From Bradyrhizobium sp. (GTDB lineage Bacteria; Pseudomonadota; Alphaproteobacteria; Rhizobiales; Xanthobacteraceae): DNA of 64,000 bases. The notes below the pieces were generated by a model, which saw nothing but the letters and a program-made list of their open reading frames with translations, was not told the DNA's origin and ran no database searches. The stretch covers positions 1-64,000 of the forward strand of contig NZ_DAHUXJ010000149.1 in the NCBI RefSeq assembly GCF_027307225.1. The letters are read 5' to 3'. Shown here one piece after another: positions 49,021 through 56,592 of the stretch. The first letter of the stretch is position 1, and the number at the start of each line of letters is the position of its first letter. The position numbers and the translations under genes were made by a program.

Positions 49021-49131
49021 GGGAATTGCCTTCCGCGCTGAAGAACGGTCGGGCGTTATGTCGGGCGCAACCGCGGCCAAAACAAGGCTCGCGTGGGACG
49101 TCGCGGAACCATGTGAAGAAACCTGTATTTG

Positions 49132-49207
49132 CTGGTGGTCCTTTGATTCTAAAATTCGCAAAGAAGCCGGCTGCGAACGGATGCGAATGTTAGAATCGGA
49201 CCACCAG
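49132..49207. repeat. Single bulged palindrome (copy D) between DUF2189 and transglycosylase genes
   Basis: Left arm CTGGTGGTCC-TTT-GATTCTAAAATTCGCA pairs with TGCGAATGTTAGAATC-GGACCACCAG; the TTT on the left arm is unpaired. Architecture is the same as hairpin B2, but the stem bases differ at several paired positions on both arms (GGTGGTCC in place of GGAGCTCC, TCTAA in place of TCCGA), i.e. compensatory change. The loop is about 20 bases. Confidence 0.85.
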
Positions 49208-49224
49208 TTCACTTTTGCATCAGC

Positions 49225-50136
49225 TCAGACGCTGTCCTTGCGTCGCCAGGGGAACAGGTTGGCTGGAAAATCCGCGGCCGGGCGTTTTTCGCGCGGCGGA
49301 CGCGGCGGAATCGGCCGTCGATGGGGATCCGGCGCGATCACCTTGCGATAAAGATGCCAGGTCGCGTGACCGAGCAGCGGGACCACGATCGCGAGCCCCA
49401 GAAATAGCGGGATCGATCCTGCCACCAGGAGCGCAGCAACGATCAAACCCCAGGCCGCCATGGCAACCGGATTGGCGGCGACCACGCGAAGCGAGGTCAC
49501 CATGGCCTCGCCGGTCGTGGCGTGGCGATCGAGCATCAGCGGGAAGGAAACCACGCTGATGCACAGCGCCAGCAGCGCGAACAGGAAGCCGACGCCGCAG
49601 CCAACCACGATCAGCCACCATCCCTGTGGCGTGGTCAGGACGCGCCCGACGAAGTCGGGGATCTCGGCGGCGGATGCATAACCGAATGCCGCAACGTAGA
49701 CCGCTTGCGCAACCCCGATCCAGACGACGAACAAGGCCAGCAGCAGCGTGCCGAGGCCAAGCATGGCGCCGAAGGATGGCGAGGAAAACACGTCAAACGC
49801 GTTCCAGGCCGAAGCTTCCTCACCGAGCTCGCGGCGGCGGCTCAGTTCGTAAAGGCCAAGTGCAGCGAAGGGGCCGAGCAGGGCAAAGCCGGCGGCCAGC
49901 GGGAACAACAGCGGCAAGACCGCGTAGCCCATCACGGCCCGCGCAAGCGCCAGGCCAAGCACGGGGTAGATCACGCAGAGGATGATGGCGTGGCTCGGGA
50001 CGGCCTTGAAATCTTCCCAGCCAAGCCGCAACGCGTCGTGCAGATCGGAGAGTCCGATCCGGCGAATGATGGGATCTGCGGTTTCCTGAGCTGGCTGAGC
50101 CAGCGGTGGGGCATTGCCCGAATATTGATTGGCCAT
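49225..50136 (-). CDS. DUF2189 membrane protein
   Basis: A 303-residue protein with about six membrane helices. The N-terminal half contains IRRIGLSDLHDALRLGWEDFKAVPSHAII, the usual start of DUF2189 proteins, and FPLAAGFALLGPFAALGLYELSRRRELGE. Later helices include ALLALCISVVSFPLML. The C-terminus is basic and Pro-rich. Function is unknown; some relatives are annotated as cytochrome-oxidase-linked without proof. AAGGGAG lies upstream of the ATG. It is followed by the palindrome copy D and the transglycosylase gene. Confidence 0.8.
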   Translation of the reverse strand: MANQYSGNAPPLAQPAQETADPIIRRIGLSDLHDALRLGWEDFKAVPSHAIILCVIYPVLGLALARAVMGYAVLPLLFPLAAGFALLGPFAALGLYELSRRRELGEEASAWNAFDVFSSPSFGAMLGLGTLLLALFVVWIGVAQAVYVAAFGYASAAEIPDFVGRVLTTPQGWWLIVVGCGVGFLFALLALCISVVSFPLMLDRHATTGEAMVTSLRVVAANPVAMAAWGLIVAALLVAGSIPLFLGLAIVVPLLGHATWHLYRKVIAPDPHRRPIPPRPPREKRPAADFPANLFPWRRKDSV

Positions 50137-50619
50137 GTTCGCACTCCCTTGACGCGGCGGTTTTGCCTGGACCTCGGAAGAGGACGTACGGCACCGTCCG
50201 CGGGATAATGATCACGATCTGGCCAGACGCGAAGACAAGGAAACCGAACTGGCCATGTCGCGAACTGATGGCGCAATGGTACTCCGATTTGCATGCGTTG
50301 TCTCTCACGCTTCGTTGACGCCGGTTGCAAATCCAATACGCATATATTCGCCTCAATTTGAAACGGTATTCGAGGCAGCTTTGCCGAAAGCTTTCGCGTT
50401 CTTGCTTCGCGGCGCAACAAAGCCCCGGTACATTTTTGGTTACCGCTCGTGTCATTGCGCCGTCATTGCTGCGGTGTTCAGTCAAATCGCCGCGGGCTCG
50501 TTGCATTGGCAAGGTCTGCCGGGAAGACTAAGCTTTCCTTGATCCGGTCGGGGTGCTGCCGGACTGAAGAATAATCTGTTCACGCCGTCACAAAATCCAG
50601 AAATCATCAGGAGCGAGCG
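50137..50619. other. 483-base intergenic region between DUF2189 and DUF3597 genes
   Basis: No convincing gene. Several short ORFs in this stretch lack coding-like composition and ribosome-binding sites. It holds the divergent promoters of the two flanking genes. No strong hairpin or repeat was recognised. Confidence 0.6.
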
Positions 50620-51021
50620 ATGAGTATTTTCGGAAAAATCATGAGCGCGATTTTCGGCACCTCGGCAAGCGCGACCCCGGCGAGCGGTGGCGTAGCTGCG
50701 CCGGCGTCAGGCGGAGCGGCATCGTCAGGCAGCGCGTCTGCTGCGCCTGCGGCACCCGCGCAAAGCGTCGATGTCGCGCCGATTCTGGACAAGGCGGTGG
50801 CGGCGAAGAAGGAAAAGCTGGCATGGCGCACCTCGATCGTCGATCTGATGAAAGCACTCGACATCGATTCAAGCCTCTCCGCCCGCAAGGAGCTCGCCCA
50901 CGAACTCGGCTACACCGGTGATACCAACGATTCCGCCTCCATGAACATCTGGCTGCACAAGCAGGTGATGGCCAAACTCGCCGCCAACGGCGGAAAGCTG
51001 CCGTCCGATGTGAAGTGGTGA
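50620..51021 (+). CDS. DUF3597-domain protein
   Basis: A 133-residue protein starting MSIFGKIMSAIFGTSAS, with an Ala/Ser/Pro/Gly-rich linker to about residue 48, then a helical domain (ILDKAVAAKKEKLAWRTSIV, DSSLSARKELAHELGYTGD, MNIWLHKQVMAKLAANGGK). This matches the DUF3597 family, which occurs widely in Proteobacteria and has no assigned function. GGAGCGAGCG precedes the ATG, and a terminator follows. Single-gene transcript by appearance. Confidence 0.85.
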   Translation: MSIFGKIMSAIFGTSASATPASGGVAAPASGGAASSGSASAAPAAPAQSVDVAPILDKAVAAKKEKLAWRTSIVDLMKALDIDSSLSARKELAHELGYTGDTNDSASMNIWLHKQVMAKLAANGGKLPSDVKW

Positions 51022-51041
51022 CCTGATTTTCACAGGATGCC

Positions 51042-51070
51042 AAAAGGCCCGCCATTTCGCGAGCCTTTTT
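51042..51070 (+). terminator. Intrinsic terminator after DUF3597 gene
   Basis: AAAAGGC pairs with GCCTTTTT across a partly paired loop; the right arm ends in a T-run. It starts 21 bases after the stop codon. Confidence 0.8.
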
Positions 51071-51160
51071 CATGCCTTCGTTGCAGTCGCTCTGGCTTGC
51101 CGGGCCAAGGACCGGACAGTAGATAGCGTGCTCAACATCAACGACAATCCGGAGCACCCT

Positions 51161-51952
51161 ATGGAAACCGTCGATCGCAGGACCTTGCTGGCCACGGGCG
51201 CGCTTGCGCTCGCGGGCACGGCTGCCGGAAGCCGTTCGGCCGAGGCCCAATCGGGACCGAAGCCGATCTTCGACGTGCCCGCGGTGACCATCCCGATCGC
51301 CGGCGAGAAGAACGTGTTTCCGGTTCGCCGCATCTACTGCATTGGCCGCAATTACGCTGCGCATGCGCTGGAGCGCGGCTCCGACCCCACGCGCGAGCCG
51401 CCCTTCTTCTTCCAGAAGCCGACCGATGCAATCCAGAATGTCCCGCCCGACACGGTTGCCGATCATCGCTATCCGTCGCTCACCAGGAATTATCACCATG
51501 AGGTCGAGCTCGTGGCCGCGCTGAAATCCGGCGGCACCAACATTGCGCCGGAGCAGGCGCTTGATCACGTCTATGGTTACGCGATCGGCCTCGACATGAC
51601 GCGGCGCGATCTCCAGAACGGCATGGCCGTGCAGAAAAAACCGTGGGAGATCGGCAAGAGTTTTGATCACGCGGCGGTGCTTGGACCGATCCATTCGGCG
51701 AGCAACACCGGGCATTTCACCAAGGGTGCGATCTCGCTCGCGGTCAACGGCAACGTGCGCCAATCGTCCGATCTCAGCAAGATGATCTGGAGCGTCGCCG
51801 AGCAGATCGCCAAGCTTTCGGAGGCGTTCGAACTGAAGGCCGGCGACATCATCTATTCCGGCACACCGGAAAATGTCGGCCCGGTCGTCAAGGGCGACGT
51901 GCTGCTCTGCAAGCTCGATGGCCTGCCGGACATGTCGATCCGGATCGTGTGA
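51161..51952 (+). CDS. Fumarylacetoacetate hydrolase (FAH) family protein with Tat-like leader
   Basis: A 263-residue protein. The N-terminus METVDRRTLLATGALALAGTAAG is a twin-arginine type leader, unusual for this cytosolic-enzyme fold. The FAH domain shows YCIGRNYAAHALERG, FFFQKPTDAI, NYHHEVELVAALKSGG (metal-binding glutamates), GYAIGLDMTRRDLQ (metal-binding Asp) and IIYSGTPENVGPV. Such enzymes hydrolyse or decarboxylate acylpyruvates and related C-C bonds; the substrate is unknown. GGAGCACCCT precedes the ATG at 51161; the GTG at 51128 of the track lacks one. Confidence 0.83.
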   Translation: METVDRRTLLATGALALAGTAAGSRSAEAQSGPKPIFDVPAVTIPIAGEKNVFPVRRIYCIGRNYAAHALERGSDPTREPPFFFQKPTDAIQNVPPDTVADHRYPSLTRNYHHEVELVAALKSGGTNIAPEQALDHVYGYAIGLDMTRRDLQNGMAVQKKPWEIGKSFDHAAVLGPIHSASNTGHFTKGAISLAVNGNVRQSSDLSKMIWSVAEQIAKLSEAFELKAGDIIYSGTPENVGPVVKGDVLLCKLDGLPDMSIRIV

Positions 51953-51961
51953 CTTGGTTTG

Positions 51962-52040
51962 CGTCATTCCGGGGCGTCCGAAGGACGAGCCCGGAATCTC
52001 GAGGTTCCGGGTTCGACGCGAGCGTCGCCCCGGAACGACG
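51962..52040. repeat. Extragenic palindrome after the FAH gene
   Basis: The outer arms CGTCATTCCGGGGCGTC and its near-complement (one mismatch) enclose an inner palindrome CCCGGAAT-CTCGAG-GTTCCGGG. It resembles a very common dispersed repeat of Bradyrhizobium genomes; that statement is from memory. Confidence 0.75.
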
Positions 52041-52051
52041 CCAGATAAGCA

Positions 52052-52324
52052 TCACCCCACCATATCCGCATATTCCGGATGCTTGCGCAGGTAGTCGACG
52101 ACGAAGCCGCAGGCGCCGATCACCTGGAGGCCGTCGGCACGGATCAGGGCAAGTGTCCCTTTGACCAACTCTGATGCAACGCCGTGGCCGCGCAGCGCGC
52201 GCGGCGTCTCGGTATGCGTGATGACGACGGCCGCGGGCGTGAGGCGGTAATTGGCGAAGGCCATGCCGCCCTCGACATCGAGTTCGAACCGGTTCAGTGC
52301 CTTGTTGTCGCGAACGATGGCCAT
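52052..52324 (-). CDS. GNAT-type N-acetyltransferase, YjdJ/COG2388 group (paralogue 1)
   Basis: A 90-residue minimal acetyltransferase-fold protein. The acetyl-CoA loop is RALRGHGVASELVKGTL, and the tail GFVVDYLRKHPEYADMV is typical of the COG2388 group. Start at 52324 (MAIVRDNKALNRFEL). The adjacent upstream gene is a paralogue with the same length and the same segment order, ten bases away, so this is a tandem duplication. Acetyl acceptors are not known. Confidence 0.82.
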   Translation of the reverse strand: MAIVRDNKALNRFELDVEGGMAFANYRLTPAAVVITHTETPRALRGHGVASELVKGTLALIRADGLQVIGACGFVVDYLRKHPEYADMVG

Positions 52325-52334
52325 GCGGGAAATC

Positions 52335-52613
52335 TCAGCGCACGAGCAGGAGGTCGGCATAGTCGGCATGCTTGTCGATATAGCCTTTGACGAAGGGGCA
52401 TTGCGCGATGACCTTCAAGCCATCGGCTCGCACCTGATCGAGCGCACCCTTCACCAGCTTTGAGCCGACGCCCTTGCCGCCGAGCTCCGGCGGAACTTCC
52501 GTGTGAACAAAAGTGATGACGCCGTCGGCAAGCGTGTAATAGGTCGCGGCGAGATGGCCGTCGACCACGAGTTCGTAGCGATGCTCCGCCTTGTTGTTGA
52601 CGACATCAGTCAT
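52335..52613 (-). CDS. GNAT-type N-acetyltransferase, YjdJ/COG2388 group (paralogue 2)
   Basis: A 92-residue protein parallel to the previous one: NNKAEHRYELVVDGHLAATYY, PPELGGKGVGSKLVKGALDQV for the acetyl-CoA loop, and CPFVKGYIDKHADYADLL at the end. AGGAAAC lies before the ATG. Identity between the two paralogues is moderate by eye, so the duplication is not recent. The gene lies first in the pair on the minus strand and is divergent from the small membrane protein gene. Confidence 0.85.
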   Translation of the reverse strand: MTDVVNNKAEHRYELVVDGHLAATYYTLADGVITFVHTEVPPELGGKGVGSKLVKGALDQVRADGLKVIAQCPFVKGYIDKHADYADLLLVR

Positions 52614-52711
52614 GGAAGTTTCCTGTTATCCGCACCGCATCGATCGGTCTTAACAAAGTGGCGTGAATCTGGTTCAAGCTCAAGCCGGTCATACATCACA
52701 AGGATAAGTCC

Positions 52712-52912
52712 ATGAAAATCATTCTTATGCTTGTCGGCATCTTGCTCCTCATCGCCGCCGGCTTCTATTTCATTTTCCCCGCAGACCAGTTGCCCGGCTT
52801 TCTCCCCGGACACGAAGCCGGCGTGACGCATGTTCACGTCAAGCACGGCGTTGTCGCAGGCGCCGCGGGCATCGTCTTGCTGATCGCCGGCTGGTTCGTC
52901 GGACGCAGGTGA
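52712..52912 (+). CDS. Small two-helix membrane protein
   Basis: A 66-residue protein: helix 1 MKIILMLVGILLLIAAGFYFIF, a short periplasmic loop PADQLPGFLPGHEAG with two histidines later (VTHVHVKHG), and helix 2 VVAGAAGIVLLIAGWFV ending GRR. I do not recognise a named family. It is plausible as a real gene because of its clean membrane pattern, a start with AAGGATAAGTCC upstream, and its position just before the repeat block. Confidence 0.65.
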   Translation: MKIILMLVGILLLIAAGFYFIFPADQLPGFLPGHEAGVTHVHVKHGVVAGAAGIVLLIAGWFVGRR

Positions 52913-52934
52913 GGGCAGCACTGAGCCCCCAAGC

Positions 52935-53099
52935 CGTCATCGCGAGCCCAAGCGAAGCGATCCAGACTGGATTGCTTCCGCCTTCGCGGAAGAACGCTTT
53001 GGCGGACTTCTACCCCGCGTAGCTCGCACAGCGAGCGAAGAGGGGTCGTCGCTGACGCTCCCTTGCGCAAACGTTTCGCGTTTGTCGCAGGCAATGACG
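52935..53099. repeat. Dispersed palindromic repeat with CGTCAT...ATGACG ends
   Basis: Begins CGTCATCGCGAGCCCAAGCG and ends GCAGGCAATGACG, with internal hairpins such as CTTCCGC-CTTC-GCGGAAG and a GCGCAAACG/GCGTTTGTCGC pair. From memory, close relatives of this sequence occur in many copies in Bradyrhizobium and Nitrobacter. No coding potential. Confidence 0.7.
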
Positions 53100-53697
53100 A
53101 ATTAACCTGGCCTGCCGTGCAGATGTGAAACGGCAATGCTTCGCATTCCCGCGGCACAAAACGCGCCCGGATGATGCGAAAAAGGCCCTCATGACGAGGG
53201 CGCAGGGAATGCCGGGCGTTCAAGCTCGCCCGCAGCCTCGTGCGCAAAAGTAAAAAGCACACGAGTTAGTCACCGCAGGTTCGCCGAAACATTCCGGCAT
53301 TCCCCGCGCAATGGTTTGAACGGCTTATTCCACGCTCTTCCCGGCGATCGGGCTTTTTGTCACCGTCGCCAGCGCAATGCGCAAGCATTGTCGCCAACTT
53401 GACGTCAGCGTCGAGACGTCAGAACCACGTGGCTTCGCCGTACACCTCGCATGCGCTCGTCCGTCGCATGTGAGGCGTCCACCGCATCCTGTGCCCAACG
53501 TTCGTGACGATCGCGATACGTCCCTCTTGGCGGGCACGGGATGCGCGGAAAGTGCCCGTGATTTGCCCGACGTCACAAGCGAAAAGGCTGCGACACATTG
53601 GCACGACGGGCAAATCACCTGGCGCAATCGGATTTTGAAACTGTCAACTCATATCTCGCCAAATTCCTTCGCGCGACGAACGAAGCCCAGACAATGA
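53100..53697. repeat. Second part of a mosaic dispersed repeat upstream of minC
   Basis: About 600 non-coding bases directly joined to the previous repeat, rich in short direct and inverted repeats (for example CATTCCGGCATTCCC and GGGAATGCCGGGCG). It recalls a long repeat often mis-annotated as short hypothetical proteins in Bradyrhizobium. ORFs 53325-53627 and 53377-53697 lie within it and are not accepted. The remaining 160 bases to minC look like promoter sequence. Confidence 0.6.
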
Positions 53698-53727
53698 TTT
53701 TGCGGCGCCTCAACCGTTTCCACTTTT

Positions 53728-53757
53728 CGACTCAATTTCGCCCGGCGACTCAATTTC
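53728..53757 (+). promoter_or_regulatory. Two direct repeats CGACTCAATTTC upstream of minC
   Basis: Identical 12-base units 18 bases apart (53728 and 53746), each containing GACTC, a GANTC methylation site of the CcrM type. They lie about 100 bases before the minC start, upstream of an AT-rich likely promoter (CATATTTTAATATTTATTAG). Regulatory meaning is inferred. Confidence 0.35.
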
Positions 53758-53859
53758 ATTGAGCGCGAATCTGAAAGGGTGAGCGGGGGCACACACTGAT
53801 GGATCGCCGGTCGTGCGCCGGCATATTTTAATATTTATTAGAGGCGTGAGCGGATCGTC

Positions 53860-54549
53860 ATGGGTGCGGTTGTGAGGCCAAAGCCGAAGTCCATTCGCTT
53901 ACGCGGGCGATCCTATGTTGCGTTTGTGTTCTTTCCCGTGGTTCCGATCATCGACTGGCTCGACGAGATCGACGTAACGCTGAATCAATCGCCGGGCTTT
54001 TTTGCCGGCAAGCCGATGGTGCTCGATCTTTCCGCGGTTGATCTCAGCCAGAATGCGATTGGCCAGCTTGTCGCAAGCCTGGAACAGCGGGGTCTCCGCA
54101 TCCTCGGTATCGAGGGGGTAGGCGCCGAGCGGCTGAGCGCGAACCTGCCGCCCTTGCTCACTGGCGGCCGCAATGCCGTGGTCTCGAACAGCGAACCGAA
54201 GAAGCCGCCTCCGAAGAAGGCCGCATCCCTGTTGATCGACACACAGGTGCGCTCGGGCCAGTCGGTGGTGTTTCCCGAAGGCGACATCACGATTGTGGGT
54301 TCAGTCAGCTCGGGCGCCGAGATCGTCGCAGGTGGCTCCATCCATGTCTACGGCACGCTGCGCGGCCGGGCGATGGCGGGCATCAACGGCAATCTGACCG
54401 CACGGATCTACTGCCAGAAGGTCGAAGCCGAATTACTCGCGATCGATGGTTATTACCGGACTGCCGAACAGATCGACGCCACCTCGTATGCCGGACCGAT
54501 ACAGGTCTGGCTCCAGGGTGAGGTCGTGGAGATTTCACCACTCAGTTGA
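53860..54549 (+). CDS. minC: Septum-site determining protein MinC
   Basis: Inhibits FtsZ assembly away from mid-cell. The 229-residue protein has an N-terminal domain (RGRSYVAFVFFPVVPIIDWLDEID) with the predicted FtsZ-contact face, a Lys/Pro linker (SEPKKPPPKKAA), and the C-terminal right-handed beta-helix (RSGQSVVFPEGDITIVGSVSSGAEI, GSIHVYGTLRGRAMAGINGN) that dimerises and binds MinD. Order minC-minD-minE with a 24-base gap to minD is standard. Confidence 0.96.
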   Translation: MGAVVRPKPKSIRLRGRSYVAFVFFPVVPIIDWLDEIDVTLNQSPGFFAGKPMVLDLSAVDLSQNAIGQLVASLEQRGLRILGIEGVGAERLSANLPPLLTGGRNAVVSNSEPKKPPPKKAASLLIDTQVRSGQSVVFPEGDITIVGSVSSGAEIVAGGSIHVYGTLRGRAMAGINGNLTARIYCQKVEAELLAIDGYYRTAEQIDATSYAGPIQVWLQGEVVEISPLS

Positions 54550-54573
54550 TTGTATTTTGGGGAGAAATAGAGA

Positions 54574-55389
54574 ATGGCCAAAGTGCTGGTCGTGACGTCA
54601 GGCAAAGGCGGCGTGGGCAAGACGACGTCGACCGCCGCACTCGGTGCGGCGCTCGCGCAGATGGGAGAAAAAGTCGTCGTCGTCGATTTCGATGTCGGCC
54701 TGCGCAACCTCGATCTGGTGCTCGGGGCAGAACGGCGGGTGGTGTTCGACTTCATCAACGTGGTGCAGGGCATTGCCAACCTGTCGCAGGCGCTCATTCG
54801 CGACAAGCGTCTGGAGAATTTGTGGCTGCTGCCGGCGTCGCAGACGCGGGACAAGGATGCGCTGACCGACGAGGGCGTCGGCAAGATCATCGCCGAGCTG
54901 CGCACGAAATTCGACTGGATCATTTGCGATAGTCCGGCCGGAATCGAACGGGGCGCGATGCTTGCGATGCGCTTTGCCGACGAAGCGGTCGTCGTCACCA
55001 ATCCGGAAGTTTCTTCGGTGCGCGACTCCGACCGCATCATCGGAATGCTGGATTCCAGGACCGTGAAGGCCGAGCAGGGCGAGCAGGTGCAAAAGCATCT
55101 GTTGATCACTCGCTACGACACCGGCCGCGCAGCGCGGGGAGAAATGCTTTCGATTGGCGACGTCACCGATATTCTGGCGACGCCGATGCTCGGCATCATT
55201 CCCGAAAGTCAGGACGTCTTGCGCGCCTCCAACGTGGGAATGCCCGTGACACTCAACGACGCCACCAGCGCACCGGCCCGCGCCTATACCGATGCGGCAC
55301 GTCGCCTGATGGGCGCGACCATTCCGGTGCTGGTGCCGGCCGCACGGAAGGGACTGATGAACAGGTTGCTGGGACGGAGGGCCGCATGA
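54574..55389 (+). CDS. minD: Septum-site determining protein MinD
   Basis: Membrane-associated ParA-type ATPase that recruits MinC and is chased by MinE. The 271-residue protein has the deviant Walker A motif [18 protein letters not shown], the switch [17 protein letters not shown] and [14 protein letters not shown]. The C-terminal amphipathic membrane-targeting helix is present ([13 protein letters not shown]). GGGGAG precedes the ATG. The stop overlaps the minE start by four bases. Confidence 0.98.
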   Translation: MAKVLVVTSGKGGVGKTTSTAALGAALAQMGEKVVVVDFDVGLRNLDLVLGAERRVVFDFINVVQGIANLSQALIRDKRLENLWLLPASQTRDKDALTDEGVGKIIAELRTKFDWIICDSPAGIERGAMLAMRFADEAVVVTNPEVSSVRDSDRIIGMLDSRTVKAEQGEQVQKHLLITRYDTGRAARGEMLSIGDVTDILATPMLGIIPESQDVLRASNVGMPVTLNDATSAPARAYTDAARRLMGATIPVLVPAARKGLMNRLLGRRAA

Positions 55390-55673
55390 TGATCTTTCCG
55401 CGGCTGTTCGGCGGCCGCACCGCAACTGCGACTGCCACCGCGCCCGTGGCGCGGGAACGGTTGCAGATTCTGCTGGCGCATGAGCGTGGTCTGCGCGGCC
55501 AGCCGGATTTGTTGGAACTGCTGCGGGGCGAGATTCTGGCCGTGGTCTCCCGGCATGTGACGTTCGATCCGGAAAAGCTTCAGATCAAGATGGACAGAGG
55601 CAACCTCGTCTCGGTGCTGGAAATCGATATCGAGGTGCCCAACAGTGCGGAGGGATGGGCGGTCGCTTCCTGA
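55386..55673 (+). CDS. minE: Cell division topological specificity factor MinE
   Basis: A 95-residue protein that binds MinD, stimulates its ATPase and drives the pole-to-pole oscillation. The N-terminal membrane-binding stretch [10 protein letters not shown] is followed by the anti-MinCD segment [14 protein letters not shown] and the topological domain ([28 protein letters not shown]). Translationally coupled to minD by an ATGA overlap. Confidence 0.97.
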   Translation: MMIFPRLFGGRTATATATAPVARERLQILLAHERGLRGQPDLLELLRGEILAVVSRHVTFDPEKLQIKMDRGNLVSVLEIDIEVPNSAEGWAVAS

Positions 55674-55856
55674 CCGAGCGGGGTGGGTTTGGCTTAGCTG
55701 AATCCATCCCGCACGGGTCGGCGGAAGCAATCCAGATTCGATCTCGCGGCGGCATGGGCGGGCTCGACGAAAGTGACGTCATTCGGGGGCGCGAGTGAAA
55801 CGAGCGAACTATGCGCACAATTGCGCACCTGAGAATCCATCACAAAGTTGAACATC

Positions 55857-56142
55857 ATGTCTCGCATTGTACATCCCGGCCGTTTGCTGAAACGAGAAAT
55901 GCTGGCCCGCAAACTCAGCGCCAACCGGCTGTCACTTGATATCGACGTCCCGTCTGGTCGTATCACCGACATTCTCAACTTTCGCCGCGGGATCACAGCC
56001 GATACCGCCGTGCGGCTTGGTCGCTACTTGGCATAGCGCGCAGTTCTGGCTCGACTTGCAGAGCCAACACGACATTGGCGGGGTTGAACGGGAGAAGGGC
56101 GCCGAGATTGCAAGGCGCGTCAGCCCGGCGGATGTGGCGTGA
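55857..56142 (+). pseudogene. Frameshifted HigA-type antitoxin
   Basis: The first frame encodes MSRIVHPGRLLKREMLARKL, an XRE-type helix-turn-helix (LSANRLSLDIDVPSGRITDIL) and RRGITADTAVRLGRYLA, then hits a TAG at 56034. The normal family continuation (SAQFWLDLQSQHDI, then EREKGAEIARRVSP) is present immediately after in the next frame, to 56142. A net loss of about two bases near ACTTGGCATAGCG explains it. No HigB toxin gene is seen upstream or downstream. The first frame alone could still give a 59-residue DNA-binding fragment. Confidence 0.78.
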
Positions 56143-56152
56143 GGCAGGTCAT

Positions 56153-56226
56153 GTAGGGTGGGTAGAGCGAAGCGAAACCCACCAATGGTGAGCACAATGG
56201 GTTTCGCTACGCTCTACCCATCCTAC
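56153..56226. repeat. Palindromic repeat GTAGGGTGGG...CCCATCCTAC
   Basis: Arms GTAGGGTGGGTAGAGCGAAG and the near-complement meeting around CAATGGTGAGCACAA. A common Bradyrhizobium-type extragenic repeat (from memory). Its right end abuts the fragment of an ATPase gene, so it may mark a deletion breakpoint. Confidence 0.75.
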
Positions 56227-56228
56227 GC

Positions 56229-56567
56229 GGGCTGTCGTTCTCGCACGGTGAGGGTTTTATCCGCTTCCTCGAGGAGCGTTGCCAGCGACAGGGCTTCTTT
56301 ATCTTCGACGAGCCGGAGTCGGCTTTGTCGACTAAACGCCAGATGGAATTTTTGAAGCTGCTCCATCGCATGGACAAGTCCGAGCGCTGCCAGGTGATCA
56401 TGAAGACGCACGCACCTATCTTGATGGCCTATCCCGATGCGACGTTATTGCGGCTGACCAAATGCGGGCTGGAGCCGACGACCCCCGAGCAGACCGATCA
56501 TTACAAGGCGATGCGCGAGTTTTTCTATGATCCCAAGGGATTTGTCGAAGCGGCGATCGAGGAGTGA
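56229..56567 (+). pseudogene. C-terminal fragment of an ABC/AAA-type ATPase
   Basis: The open frame begins GLSFSHGEGFIRFLEERC, with SHGE standing for the ABC signature, continues FFIFDEPESALSTKRQMEF (Walker B with the catalytic Glu), then MKTHAPILMAYPDATLLRL (switch His) and a KGFVEAAIEE end. All of the N-terminal part including Walker A is missing; upstream is the palindrome at 56153-56226. Relatives are predicted ATPases of about 240 residues. The 80-residue track ORF starts at an internal TTG. Non-functional as an ATPase. Confidence 0.78.
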
Positions 56568-56592
56568 AGGGCAGAATTCGCAACTCAGATGA

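Noticed and set aside
48199-49212. Long N-terminal form of the transglycosylase (start at 49212)
   Set aside because: The extra residues are the translation of palindrome copy D; a signal peptide follows the TTG at 49020.
53325-53697. Short ORFs inside the repeat upstream of minC
   Set aside because: Not supported by composition or ribosome-binding sites; sequence is repeat-like.
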